A stretch of DNA of 64,000 nt from Seonamhaeicola sediminis (GCF_004358095.2 NZ_SMZJ02000002.1:1-64000); one strand, 5' to 3'; shown: positions 8,027 to 16,650, counted from the first letter of the stretch. Notes: a model not told the origin generated them from the letters alone. Translations and numbers: made by a program.

Positions 8027-8886
8027 ACTTTAATGTTTATGCGTTGATTTGTTAAGTTGTTTAGCATAGAAACGAAAGACATAAAAATACATAGAAATAA
8101 TACTTTTTTAAAGTGAAGTTATAAACAGTTGTGAACATAAGTTTTAAACGTTGAATTTTTGAAATCATTCAGCTAACATCAATACATATAAATTTCTATT
8201 GGATTGTCCGTCTTATGTCATAACATCTTATTTCCGTCATACCCAACTTGTTTCGGTATCTCATACTGTTTATAAATCAACTCTTTATGATGTGATCCTG
8301 AAATAAATTCAGGATGACGTGCAATTTTATGAATGATTACGGATATTCAATATTACTTAATACTATCATTTTTCAGCTTTTCAAAATAAATAATAACACC
8401 GAAACCTTTGTTAAAATTAAAAGTATAACCGTGGAGGGAAAATGTCCCAGAAACTTCGCTTTAGATATAACCAGAAAACTTCTTTTTATGTTTAATCAAT
8501 AGAGTAATAATATTTCCATTTTAGTTTTAATACAGATATAAGTAAGCTCACTTTCATGTGTGATATTGATATTTCCAAGCCTGTTTATTTATTGCTCTAA
8601 TACTACTTTCTAAATAAAAAACATGCTTTTTAGTATTAAATCCTGTTAAAAAAAGCTCTTAATTATTCATTTAGTATTTACCTGATTGTTTGGAAACACT
8701 AGTAAAGAAAGGATGTTCCAAATTAGGATAAAAACATCCTATTAAAGTATTGACTTTCAATCCCTATGTCTAGAAATCAATATTAAAGAATTGAGCATTT
8801 ACATGACAATAATCATATTCTATGCAACTAATGTTACATAATTTTAACCATCATATAAATTTTGGAATTTTAATACTTAAGTAATC
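8027..8886. other. 860-base gap without a convincing gene
   Basis: The only long frame is 62 codons (8314-8502). It begins at the edge of a repeat, has no recognisable domain and reads like chance. The region holds the palindromic repeat at 8235-8319 and otherwise A/T-rich sequence. Promoters for dnaE and for the cytochrome cluster must lie here, but no good TAnnTTTG box with a -33 partner was found. It may carry regulatory sites for the respiratory cluster. Confidence 0.5.
8235..8319. repeat. Palindromic intergenic repeat, copy 1
   Basis: The ends are imperfect inverted repeats of 30 bases. The left end CGTCATACCCAACTTG and the reverse complement of the right end CGTCATCCTGAATTTA match at about 22 of 30 positions. 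The right half contains the small hairpin CCTGAA-ATAAA-TTCAGG, which recurs at 16746-16810. This is a dispersed repeat type common between genes of flavobacteria. Confidence 0.6.
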
Positions 8887-10035
8887 ATGAAAAATTTAAA
8901 GCTACTGCAATACTTGATAATACTGGTTTCAAGCTTATTGCTCACCAACTGTACAAATGACTATATAGCAATCCCAGGCGCCGATGGAAAGGATGGAATT
9001 GACGGGGTTGACGGGATTGATGGAGCTGATACATCTGCAGAAGCTTGTATAAGCTGTCATTCAAACTCACATAGAGATCCTATTTATGCGGCATACAATA
9101 CATCATTTCATTCAAAAGGTCTTACCGAAGGAGCTGTAAATTATGCGGGTGCTAGGGCCAGTTGTGCTAGATGTCACTCCAATGAAGGATTTACAGACTT
9201 TATGGATTATGGCTTTGTAAATCCAACTGGGTATTATGGTCTTTCTGAACCAGAATTAGTAATTAATGACAATGGCACACCTGATGATACATCTGACGAT
9301 TATCCCGAAGTAGATGAATATGGTGTACCCATTTATTCTAACAACCCAGTACCTGTAGTAAACCCAATTACATGCGTTACTTGTCATGATACTCATAAAT
9401 CTTTTGACTTTGAAAATGACGGTCAAGATTATGCTTTAAGAGGCTTAGACCCTGTTACTTTAATAACTGATGGTACCGTTATTGATTATGGAAACCGAAG
9501 CAATACCTGTATTAACTGTCATCAACCAAGAAGGACGGGGCCAACAGATGACGGATCAGGAACTTTTAGAGTAACTAGTACTCACTGGGGACCGCATCAC
9601 GGACCACAAGCTACCTTATTAGAAGGTATTCAAGGTGCATTAATAGCCGGGTCTGAAGGATATCCTGGTGTTGGATCTGCTAAACACAGAACAGACACTT
9701 CTTGCGTAAACTGCCATATGGGAGAAACAGAAAGTCAAGATCCAGCCGGACATAGTTTTATACCTACAGAAACTAATTGTACATCATGTCATGACAGTGG
9801 TATTCTTACACAAGGTGTTTCAGGTTTAGCTGCAGACATGGCTACATTAAAAGGTTTGTTAGAAAACGTAGGCATTGTTCATGATGACCATCCTGTTAAA
9901 GGTACGTATTCTGTATTAGAGGCTCAAGCTGCTTGGAACTACTTGTTTATTTTAGAAGATGCCAGCAAGGGTGTTCATAACCCTGAATATGCCAAAGCCT
10001 TAATTAAAAACTCAATTGAAGCCTTACAACCATAA
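8887..10035 (+). CDS. Hexaheme c-type cytochrome lipoprotein
   Basis: A 382-residue secreted electron-transfer protein. The N-terminal signal ends in a lipobox with Cys22 (LTNC), so it is membrane-anchored, probably at the outer membrane. Residues 31-48 are six glycine triplets of GxD form (GADGKDGIDG...), a collagen-like stalk. Six CxxCH heme-binding motifs start at Cys54, 93, 163, 208, 273 and 298, with further histidines that could be distal ligands (for example GPHHG near 235-239). No nitrite reductase or other catalytic signature was recognised. It opens a seven-gene same-strand cluster with an NrfD-type quinol protein and an iron-sulfur protein, so it probably accepts or gives electrons to that membrane complex. 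A hairpin follows it at 10050-10077. Confidence 0.88.
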   Translation: MKNLKLLQYLIILVSSLLLTNCTNDYIAIPGADGKDGIDGVDGIDGADTSAEACISCHSNSHRDPIYAAYNTSFHSKGLTEGAVNYAGARASCARCHSNEGFTDFMDYGFVNPTGYYGLSEPELVINDNGTPDDTSDDYPEVDEYGVPIYSNNPVPVVNPITCVTCHDTHKSFDFENDGQDYALRGLDPVTLITDGTVIDYGNRSNTCINCHQPRRTGPTDDGSGTFRVTSTHWGPHHGPQATLLEGIQGALIAGSEGYPGVGSAKHRTDTSCVNCHMGETESQDPAGHSFIPTETNCTSCHDSGILTQGVSGLAADMATLKGLLENVGIVHDDHPVKGTYSVLEAQAAWNYLFILEDASKGVHNPEYAKALIKNSIEALQP

Positions 10036-10049
10036 TAACTGAAAACATA

Positions 10050-10077
10050 AAGTCCAGAAACAAGTTTCTGGACTTTA
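10050..10077 (+). terminator. Hairpin after the hexaheme cytochrome gene
   Basis: AAAGTCCAGAAAC and GTTTCTGGACTTT face each other with almost no loop, about 14 bases after the stop. The T tract that follows is weak, so it may be a partial terminator or an mRNA-stabilising hairpin within the cluster. Confidence 0.6.
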
Positions 10078-10154
10078 TAATAAACTTTTTTAAAAGGAGT
10101 TAACTTAAGTTTCATCATGAAATTAAGATAAAGGTTAATTTAAAAAACTAAAAA

Positions 10155-10520
10155 ATGAAAAAACCATTAAAAATAATTCTAGTTTATGGTTTAACTTTAA
10201 TATGCTTTTCTTGTTATTACAATGAATTTCCAGAGTTAGAGGATATTATTATTGATCCGGAAGAAGAGATATCATTTAGCAACGACATTTTACCAATTTT
10301 TGAAGCCAATGATTGCGCCCAATGTCATAATCCAGCTCAACAAGAGCCCGATTTAACACCAGCTAACGCCTATAATTCTCTTGTTCCTGATTATGTTAAT
10401 CCAGGAAATGCCAACTCCAGCTCTTTATTTACAACACTAAATAATGGACATAGAGATTTAGATGCAACTTCATTGGAGTATATTAAAGAGTGGATAAACC
10501 GAGGTGCCAACCCTAACTAA
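10155..10520 (+). CDS. Small monoheme cytochrome c lipoprotein
   Basis: A 121-residue lipoprotein. The signal peptide ends with a lipobox around Cys20 (ICFSC). One heme motif, CAQCH, lies near residue 54 after FSNDILPIFEAN. That pattern, with the later NPGNANSSSLF, recalls the short cytochrome-like domains known from Planctomycetes and Bacteroidota lipoproteins. It is likely an electron carrier tethered in the periplasm or at the outer membrane. The next gene's true start follows 16 bases after this stop, so the two are probably cotranscribed. Confidence 0.8.
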   Translation: MKKPLKIILVYGLTLICFSCYYNEFPELEDIIIDPEEEISFSNDILPIFEANDCAQCHNPAQQEPDLTPANAYNSLVPDYVNPGNANSSSLFTTLNNGHRDLDATSLEYIKEWINRGANPN

Positions 10521-10536
10521 TTTAAAGATACGTATT

Positions 10537-11397
10537 ATGAAAAATTATAAAACATTACTTTTTGCTTTGTTAGCGTTTCCTCTTATGGTATTGGCTCAAA
10601 AAAAGGAAAAAGATTCTGTAATAGATAAACCATCGCGTCCAGCGTTTGAAAGCGCCACCTTAATAGACAATCCTACCAATGTACTATTTAACAAAAATAC
10701 ATTGGAAGTTATGATGCAGCACAGGTTTGGTGAAATTAATGGAGGCACCAATGACCTAGCCGGATTCTGGGGAGCCTCTAACATAAGAATGGCATTAGCA
10801 TATTCATTACATGATAGACTAGCCATTGGTTTTGGCACCACCAAAGAAGGACGCCTTCAAGATTTTAATTGGAAAGTAGGATTATTAAAACAAACGCGTT
10901 CTGATAAAATACCATTAAATATATCTTATTACGGAAACTTTACCATTGATGCCAGACCTGGTAATAGATTTTATACTAAGCAAGACAGATATTCATATTT
11001 CCATCAAATCATATTGGCGCGTCGTTTTAGCCCAAATATTTCATTTCAAATTGCACCAAGTATTTCACATTATAATACGGTAGATTCTTTTATGGAAAAT
11101 GATCGTTTTGCAATAGCCTTTGGTGGTCGTGCAAAAATTAGCACACAGACAGCCATTTTATTAGACTATACTATTCCTATAACCAAGTTTGATACAGATC
11201 CAGATACAGGATTAGAATACAATAATGATGGTGTTAGTCTTGGAATTGAATTTGGAACCTCTGCGCATACGTTCCAAATATTTTTAACCAATTACAGAGG
11301 TATTGTGCCACAGCAAAATATTATGAAAACTACCAATAACTTCTTTGATGGGGACTTTTTAATTGGATTTAACATAACCAGAAATTATAACTTTTAA
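10537..11397 (+). CDS. Outer-membrane beta-barrel protein, DUF5777-like
   Basis: Starting at the ATG at 10537 gives 286 residues with a clean signal peptide (MKNYKTLLFALLAFPLMVLAQ); an in-frame start at 10504 would overlap the previous gene and spoil the signal. The mature part is rich in alternating strands and ends in a terminal aromatic residue (NITRNYNF), as in outer-membrane barrels. It resembles the DUF5777 barrels found beside cytochromes in Bacteroidota, from memory. Set between heme lipoproteins and a quinol-oxidising module, it may serve as a porin that holds or exposes a cytochrome, like the barrel of a porin-cytochrome conduit. That role is inference; no heme-contact motif is visible. 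Confidence 0.7.
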   Translation: MKNYKTLLFALLAFPLMVLAQKKEKDSVIDKPSRPAFESATLIDNPTNVLFNKNTLEVMMQHRFGEINGGTNDLAGFWGASNIRMALAYSLHDRLAIGFGTTKEGRLQDFNWKVGLLKQTRSDKIPLNISYYGNFTIDARPGNRFYTKQDRYSYFHQIILARRFSPNISFQIAPSISHYNTVDSFMENDRFAIAFGGRAKISTQTAILLDYTIPITKFDTDPDTGLEYNNDGVSLGIEFGTSAHTFQIFLTNYRGIVPQQNIMKTTNNFFDGDFLIGFNITRNYNF

Positions 11398-11522
11398 AAA
11401 GGGAAACATTTATATATAAACAAGTCATCGCATTTAGAAAATTGCCTGTACTTAAATTATCAAATACTTAGGGTCAATTTTCAACTAAATTAAATATTGA
11501 AATTTATTTAACTGGGTGTATT

Positions 11523-12500
11523 ATGGAAAACAAGGAAGACAATAAAACGGGTACAAACAGACGAAATTTTCTTAAGTTAGGATTATTATCTGGTGTATCT
11601 GCTGTAGCAGGCTTATCAATAGCTTCTAATTCGGAAGAAGAAGCTACAGTTTCTGGTGAAAAAGTTAGAGTTCTTACTCCTGATGGCAAGATGGTAGAAG
11701 TAGACGCAGAAAGCCTAAACAAATATCCTGAAGCGCATATTACGCCTGCTGAATCTAGAAAAGGCATTCCCAACAGAAAGTTTGTAATGGTTATTGATTT
11801 AGCAAAATGTAAAAATGCCAGAAAATGTGTTGAAAGTTGCCAAAAGGCTCATAAACTAGATTACAATGAGGAGTTTATGAAAGTTCAGCTTATTCAAGAT
11901 AATGAAGAAGGTTCGCCTTATTGGTTCCCTAAACCTTGCTTTCATTGCGATGAACCGCCATGTGTTACCGTTTGCCCAACAGGAGCCACTTTTAAACGTG
12001 ATGATGGTATTGTATTAGTTGATAATGATAGATGTATTGGTTGCAAATTCTGTATTACCAGTTGCCCTTACTCGGCTCGCCAGTTTAATTGGGGGCATAA
12101 AGATAAGTTTGAAGATAAATCACAACCATATTCTCCCGAGACCAGTGTCCCTGCAGCAGAGGGAACCGTTATGAAATGTGATTTCTGTCCAGATATGCTT
12201 AGACAAGGAAAACTACCTCACTGTGCTCAATCTTGCCCTATGGGAGTGATTTATTTTGGTGACAAAAATGAAGACATTGTTACTAATGGTGAAGAAACTG
12301 TGCGCTTTTCTGAACTAATTAAAAACAGAGGCGGGTACAGACATTTAGAACATTTAGGAACAAAACCCAATGTATACTATTTACCTGCAGTAAATAGACA
12401 GTTTCCGTTAGAACGCGGATTTGATGTTGATGAAGACATTATTGAGCGCTACAAAGATGTTCCTTATGTACAAGAACTAAAAAAGAACGGTGAAATTTAA
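11523..12500 (+). CDS. Tat-exported iron-sulfur electron-transfer protein
   Basis: A 325-residue periplasmic protein of the NrfC/HybA/ActB-type four-cluster ferredoxin family. The Tat signal is NRRNFLK (12-18). Cysteines fall in four groups: 96, 102, 106; 139, 142, 147, 151; 171, 174, 177, 181; and 219, 222, 234, 238. The first group has Ala99 where a cysteine is usual, so 15 rather than 16 ligands remain and one cluster may be [3Fe-4S]. Alternative complex III also carries one [3Fe-4S] among four clusters. The gene is 18 bases upstream of an NrfD-family gene, its expected membrane partner. No molybdopterin subunit is present. Confidence 0.88.
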   Translation: MENKEDNKTGTNRRNFLKLGLLSGVSAVAGLSIASNSEEEATVSGEKVRVLTPDGKMVEVDAESLNKYPEAHITPAESRKGIPNRKFVMVIDLAKCKNARKCVESCQKAHKLDYNEEFMKVQLIQDNEEGSPYWFPKPCFHCDEPPCVTVCPTGATFKRDDGIVLVDNDRCIGCKFCITSCPYSARQFNWGHKDKFEDKSQPYSPETSVPAAEGTVMKCDFCPDMLRQGKLPHCAQSCPMGVIYFGDKNEDIVTNGEETVRFSELIKNRGGYRHLEHLGTKPNVYYLPAVNRQFPLERGFDVDEDIIERYKDVPYVQELKKNGEI

Positions 12501-12518
12501 CTTTTAAGACTCTTAATT

Positions 12519-13859
12519 ATGGATTTAGAAATTAGAAAAAGAGAATTAGTTAAAGAGTTTTCTCCAATGCTAAAAAAGTCAACCAAAACCTCAAAAATTT
12601 GGATGGTATTTTTAATAGCAGTCATCTTAGTTGGAATAATAGCCTTTATTCTTCAAGCCGTAAAAGGTCATGAAGTAACAGGGATGCGAGATAATGTGGT
12701 TTGGGGCATTTATATCATCAATTTTATTTTCTTTGTGTGTTTAAGTTACTCTGGAGCCTTTATTTCAGGTATTTTACATTTCTTTAAAACACCTTGGAAA
12801 AATTCAGTAATGAGAATTGTTGAAATCATTACAGTATTATCATTAATCATTGGTCCTATATTTATTTTACTGTGTATTGGCAGATTAGACAGGCTTCATT
12901 ATTTATTCATTTATCCTAGAATTCAATCACCCATTACTTGGGATATTATAGCAATTATAACAGACTTAATCGGGTGTTTTATCTATTTATACTTAACATT
13001 TATACCAGATTTTGCAATTCTTAGAGATAATAGCAAAAAGGCACCCGCTTGGAAACAAAAGTTATACAAAAAATTAGCCATAGGGTATTATGATACACCA
13101 ACACAACGTGAAAAACTTCATAAGATAACCAGAACCATGTCTGCCATGATTATTGCTTTGGCAATCATTGCATACTCAGTTTTAGCTTGGATTTTCAGCT
13201 TAACGCTTCAACCTGGCTGGAATAGTTCCATATTTGCTCCTTACTTTATTGTTGCGGGGTTATATTCTGGTGTTGGTGTTATTATTATTGCTATGTACCT
13301 CATACGTAAGTTCTATCATTTAGAACATTACATTAGAAAAGTACATTTTATAGGTGCTGGCGTTATTTTACTAGTTATCTCTTTACTGTTTGGATATTTT
13401 ACTTTCAGCGAATATTTTTCAAGGTGGTTTAGTCACAAAACACACGATGTTAATCTTCTTAATACACTTTTTAACAGATATTTCTGGATGTTTATTTTTG
13501 CAAACTACATTGGTGTTTTGATTCCTATCGTTATCTTATTCTTTAAAAAACTAAGAACCATAAAATCCATAACCTTTGCAGCTTTAATTGCTGTTTTAGG
13601 TTTATGGTTTAATAGGTACCTTATTGTTGTACCTACTTTAGAAACACCTTATTTACCTATTCAAGATTCCAGATCAGAGTTCATTCACTATTCTGCAACA
13701 TGGATAGAATGGGCCTTAAGTTTTGCAGGCGTAGCAGCTTTTATTTTGTTCTTCATTTTATTAATGCGATTAGTACCCATTATTCCAATGTCTGGAATAA
13801 TTGATAATGAAAGAGAGCAGCAGAAAAAAACAAAACAAATAACTCAAAATCAGAAATAA
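12519..13859 (+). CDS. NrfD/PsrC/ActC-type quinol-interacting membrane protein
   Basis: A 446-residue inner-membrane protein with roughly ten hydrophobic helices, the first near residues 30-47 and the last near 408-430. It belongs to the NrfD/PsrC family, which exchanges electrons with menaquinol and passes them to a periplasmic iron-sulfur partner. The length fits the ActC subunit of alternative complex III. Histidines in the first half (for example in SGILHFF) fit the family. It follows the iron-sulfur gene closely, and its stop codon overlaps the next start (TAATG), so translation is coupled. With no molybdenum subunit nearby, the likely route is quinol to cytochrome c or the reverse. Confidence 0.88.
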   Translation: MDLEIRKRELVKEFSPMLKKSTKTSKIWMVFLIAVILVGIIAFILQAVKGHEVTGMRDNVVWGIYIINFIFFVCLSYSGAFISGILHFFKTPWKNSVMRIVEIITVLSLIIGPIFILLCIGRLDRLHYLFIYPRIQSPITWDIIAIITDLIGCFIYLYLTFIPDFAILRDNSKKAPAWKQKLYKKLAIGYYDTPTQREKLHKITRTMSAMIIALAIIAYSVLAWIFSLTLQPGWNSSIFAPYFIVAGLYSGVGVIIIAMYLIRKFYHLEHYIRKVHFIGAGVILLVISLLFGYFTFSEYFSRWFSHKTHDVNLLNTLFNRYFWMFIFANYIGVLIPIVILFFKKLRTIKSITFAALIAVLGLWFNRYLIVVPTLETPYLPIQDSRSEFIHYSATWIEWALSFAGVAAFILFFILLMRLVPIIPMSGIIDNEREQQKKTKQITQNQK

Positions 13860-14761
13860 TGAAAACTACTTTTTATAAATATTCTGTATTAGTCTTAATA
13901 ATTGGGTTATTGTTTAACATAAGGAGTTCTGCTCAAGAAACTTCTATTGATAATTACAGAATGTTATTTTATTTCAAAACTGTAAAACAAGCTGACAACT
14001 CTAGAATGCTTGAGGCACAACTTATTGCTAGAAACAAAAAAGACAGAAAAGACAAAGTACCAGTGCTTGATGCCGAAATACAATTCTTTAATATTTTAAA
14101 TGATGAGGAAGTATTACTAGGCAAATCAAAAACAAATAAGGAAGGAATTGCGCAAATAACACTTGCTGAAAATCAAAGTTATTTGACTGATGAAGAAGGA
14201 AATATCAATTTAAAAGCTTATTTTAAGGGAACCGATGCTATAGACGAACAAGAAGAGACAATAAGTGTTAAAGATTTACACTTAGAGTTAGACCTAAAAG
14301 AAATTGATAGTGTTAAAACAGTTCTGGTCAATGCCTTTGTTATTGATAGTTTAGGAACTAAACAAAATATTGAAGAGTCTGATATCATAATATCAGTAAA
14401 CGGTATGCTTTCCAAAATGCCAATTGAAGAAGGGTATATAGAAGATGGTAAACTTGAATTTGAAATGCCAACTGATATTCCAGGTGATGTTGATGGCAAC
14501 CTTACGGTTTATGCCATTATTGAAGATCATGATGAATTTGGCAATGTAATGGCTAAAAAATATGCAAACTGGGGAGTGTTTAACCAACAAGATGAAGTAG
14601 AAAGCAACTCCTTATGGACTGAGGCTGCCCCTATTTGGATGTACATAGTTTTAACCATTTTATTAGTTGGTGTTTGGGCAAATTACGCTTACACCATCCT
14701 AAATTTATTCTCAATTAAAAAAGAGGGTAAAGCATTGGAAATGAATTCTAAAAATCAGTAA
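13859..14761 (+). CDS. Periplasmic protein with C-terminal membrane anchor, unknown function
   Basis: A 300-residue protein with an N-terminal signal (LVLIIGLLFNIRSSAQ), a beta-rich periplasmic body, and one transmembrane helix near residues 260-282 (IWMYIVLTILLVGVWANYAY) followed by a short basic cytoplasmic tail. The body may hold two immunoglobulin or transthyretin-like domains, judged from repeated strands such as LLGKSKTNKEGIAQI. There are no cysteines, CxxCH motifs or metal motifs. Its start overlaps the stop of the NrfD gene by one base, so it is almost surely part of the same complex. It could be a scaffold or docking subunit. I do not recognise the family. Confidence 0.75.
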   Translation: MKTTFYKYSVLVLIIGLLFNIRSSAQETSIDNYRMLFYFKTVKQADNSRMLEAQLIARNKKDRKDKVPVLDAEIQFFNILNDEEVLLGKSKTNKEGIAQITLAENQSYLTDEEGNINLKAYFKGTDAIDEQEETISVKDLHLELDLKEIDSVKTVLVNAFVIDSLGTKQNIEESDIIISVNGMLSKMPIEEGYIEDGKLEFEMPTDIPGDVDGNLTVYAIIEDHDEFGNVMAKKYANWGVFNQQDEVESNSLWTEAAPIWMYIVLTILLVGVWANYAYTILNLFSIKKEGKALEMNSKNQ

Positions 14762-14828
14762 TTTGTTAAAATAAGTGGCATTATTTTTGAAATATTTTAA
14801 ATACATAAACCAAAAAAAGAATCATAAC

Positions 14829-15227
14829 ATGAAAACAATTAAAACTTTAGCAGTTATAGGAATTATTTCTTTTGCATTTTACTCGTTCACTTCCGCATTT
14901 CAAGATGAGTGGATAGTACCTGCAAAGTATGAGAAAATGAAAAACCCAACAGACCCATCTGAAGATCTTGATATTGGCAAAACCCTTTATAATAAACACT
15001 GTAAATCTTGCCATGGAAAATCTGGTTTAGGAGATGGGCCAAAAGCTGAAGAAGTTGATGGTGATTTAGGAGATTTCTCAACATCAGAATTCCAAAGTCA
15101 ATCTGATGGTGCTATTTTTTACAAAAGCTATATTGGTAGAAATGATATGCCTAATTATGAAAAGAAAATCCCAGACGAAGAAGACGTTTGGCTAATAGTT
15201 AATTACATTAGAACACTAAAAGAATAA
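14829..15227 (+). CDS. Monoheme cytochrome c
   Basis: The ATG at 14829 gives a 132-residue protein whose signal peptide (MKTIKTLAVIGIISFAFYS) starts at once; a frame-open start at 14775 adds 18 unlikely residues. One heme motif, CKSCHG, is followed by the Met ligand region GRNDMPNYEKK and the C-terminal helix DVWLIVNYIRTLKE, typical of class I cytochrome c. It is probably soluble in the periplasm, with a predicted signal cut near TSAFQ. As last gene of the cluster it is the natural shuttle between the NrfD module and a terminal oxidase or the outer-membrane cytochromes. Confidence 0.9.
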   Translation: MKTIKTLAVIGIISFAFYSFTSAFQDEWIVPAKYEKMKNPTDPSEDLDIGKTLYNKHCKSCHGKSGLGDGPKAEEVDGDLGDFSTSEFQSQSDGAIFYKSYIGRNDMPNYEKKIPDEEDVWLIVNYIRTLKE

Positions 15228-15294
15228 AGATTTTTTTTCATTAACAAAGTTAAGATTTGGTTAGTGAGCTACAACTATTTCTAACAAAAAACAA

Positions 15295-15324
15295 AAACCC
15301 TTTCCTATAATAAGGAAAGGGTTT
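15295..15324. terminator. Bidirectional terminator between cytochrome and DUF2383 genes
   Basis: AAACCCTTTCCT and AGGAAAGGGTTT form a 12-base-pair hairpin. On the minus strand it is followed by a T-rich tract, on the plus strand by GTTTAAATTT, so it can end both convergent transcripts. Confidence 0.85.
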
Positions 15325-15348
15325 AAATTTCATAACCGTTATTTATAT

Positions 15349-15798
15349 TTATGACACTAATTCTTCATGTGTTTTCATAGAATTAATGGTAGCTTGTATA
15401 GCATTTTTTTGCTTAAACAATAAGGCATCAATACTTGCCAGCAAGTTTCTTTCTCTAAGAATATTAAAGTAAGCCTCTAAGCTCTTTTCTTCTCCGCGGA
15501 GAACTTCTTCAATTATTGCCTCCTCATCATTGGATGAAAATGTCGATTTTAAGGTCATCCAATTTCTGTGTACTAAACCTTTAAAGCTCCCAGAGTCCTT
15601 GGGCTCTTCACCATATCTTAGAATTTCTTTTTTTAGCTCTTTGGCAAACTCACCTCGTTCAGTTGACATTCTTTCAAAAAATTGCTTCAAAGTATGTATA
15701 TCTACATTTTTTGCAGCATTCTTATACCCTTTTTCGGCATCGATATTCTTGATTAATAATTCATTTAATTGGTTTGAAATTTTTTCAGTGTACTTCAT
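15349..15798 (-). CDS. PA2169/DUF2383-like four-helix-bundle protein, copy 1
   Basis: A 149-residue helical cytoplasmic protein. It resembles the PA2169-type DUF2383 family, ferritin-like four-helix bundles that are often stress induced. The core STERGEFAKELKKEI near residues 45-60 and the pattern LRGEEKSLEAYFNIL near 105-120 mark two helices; glutamates and histidines could bind metal, but no complete ferroxidase site is obvious. A paralogue with the same ERGEFA..LKKE core lies at 17354-17809. The gene is convergent with the cytochrome cluster and separated from it by a terminator. Function unknown. Confidence 0.75.
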   Translation of the reverse strand: MKYTEKISNQLNELLIKNIDAEKGYKNAAKNVDIHTLKQFFERMSTERGEFAKELKKEILRYGEEPKDSGSFKGLVHRNWMTLKSTFSSNDEEAIIEEVLRGEEKSLEAYFNILRERNLLASIDALLFKQKNAIQATINSMKTHEELVS

Positions 15799-16131
15799 AA
15801 AATCATTTTCAGTTTAAAATTTCAATAAATTCTTTATAGATGCGTATTGTTTCACATCTCTACATTTAACATAAGGCTAAAAACCTCTTTTGTCAAGGGT
15901 TTTAACAGATTTTATAATAGTATTAAGATTCATTAACAATTTAAAAACGTCCTATCAATTCTGTTTTCAACAATAATTAATTACTAGAAAACACACTTTC
16001 ATGTTTAATACAAATACACCCCTCTATTTTACCTATTATTTTTAGTTAATTGCTTGAAAATTAAAAATATTAAGGTATCTTTGCGCCCTTATTAATAACC
16101 CGAGGTCGGGAACCTCAAATAATTAATTATT
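15799..16131. other. 333-base intergenic region upstream of rpsP
   Basis: This divergent spacer holds the rpsP promoter at 16054-16083 and, towards 15800-15900, the unrecognised promoter of the DUF2383 gene. The rest is A/T rich, with no frame or repeat that I can support. Confidence 0.6.
16054..16083 (+). promoter_or_regulatory. Bacteroidota promoter of rpsP
   Basis: TTG (16054-16056), 19 bases, then TATCTTTG (16076-16083) matches the -33/-7 consensus. About 48 bases separate it from the start codon. Confidence 0.8.
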
Positions 16132-16650
16132 ATGCCAGTAAAGATTAGATTACAAAGACATGGTAAAAAAGGGAAACCTTTTTACTGGATTGTTGCCGCA
16201 GATGCGCGCTCAAAAAGAGATGGTAGATACTTAGAAAAATTAGGTGTTTACAATCCAAACACTAACCCTGCAACTATTGAACTAGATGTTGATGGTTCTG
16301 TAAAGTGGTTACAAAATGGTGCACAACCTACTGATACTGCAAAAGCATTATTATCTTACAAAGGTGCTTTATTGAAAAATCATTTAGCAGGTGGTGTGAA
16401 AAAAGGTGCTTTAACCGAAGAACAAGCTGAAGAAAAATTCAATGCTTGGTTAGAAGAAAAAGCGGCTAAAATTCAAGCTAAAGCTGACGGATTATCTGAA
16501 GCTGATGCTAAAGCTAAAGCCGATGCCTTAGCTGCTGAAAAAGCAGTTAATGAAGCAAGAATTGCTGCTGCAGCTCCTGTTGTTGAAGAAGCAGAAGAGG
16601 CTACTGAAGAAGTTGCTGCTGAAGCCGAAGCTACAAACGAAGAAGAATAA
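16132..16650 (+). CDS. rpsP: 30S ribosomal protein S16 with long acidic tail
   Basis: A component of the small ribosomal subunit. Residues 1 to about 80 are a standard S16 core (MPVKIRLQRHGKKGKPFYW, then ADARSKRDGRYLEKLGVYNP). The protein is 172 residues, roughly twice the bacterial minimum. The extra C-terminus is an Ala/Lys/Glu helix-forming stretch that ends in a strongly acidic, Ala/Glu-rich run. Extended S16 proteins are usual in Bacteroidota. It has its own promoter and a strong terminator, yet rimM follows on the same strand, a pairing conserved in many bacteria. Confidence 0.97.
   Translation: MPVKIRLQRHGKKGKPFYWIVAADARSKRDGRYLEKLGVYNPNTNPATIELDVDGSVKWLQNGAQPTDTAKALLSYKGALLKNHLAGGVKKGALTEEQAEEKFNAWLEEKAAKIQAKADGLSEADAKAKADALAAEKAVNEARIAAAAPVVEEAEEATEEVAAEAEATNEEE

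Noticed and set aside
8314-8502. 62-codon open frame in the large intergenic gap
   Set aside because: It begins inside the repeat's edge, has no domain, signal or promoter, and its composition looks like non-coding A/T-rich DNA.
8887-15227. Canonical NrfA nitrite reductase or standard alternative complex III operon
   Set aside because: No CxxCK heme motif of NrfA and no large molybdopterin-like ActB, DUF3341 (ActD) or second NrfD protein was found.
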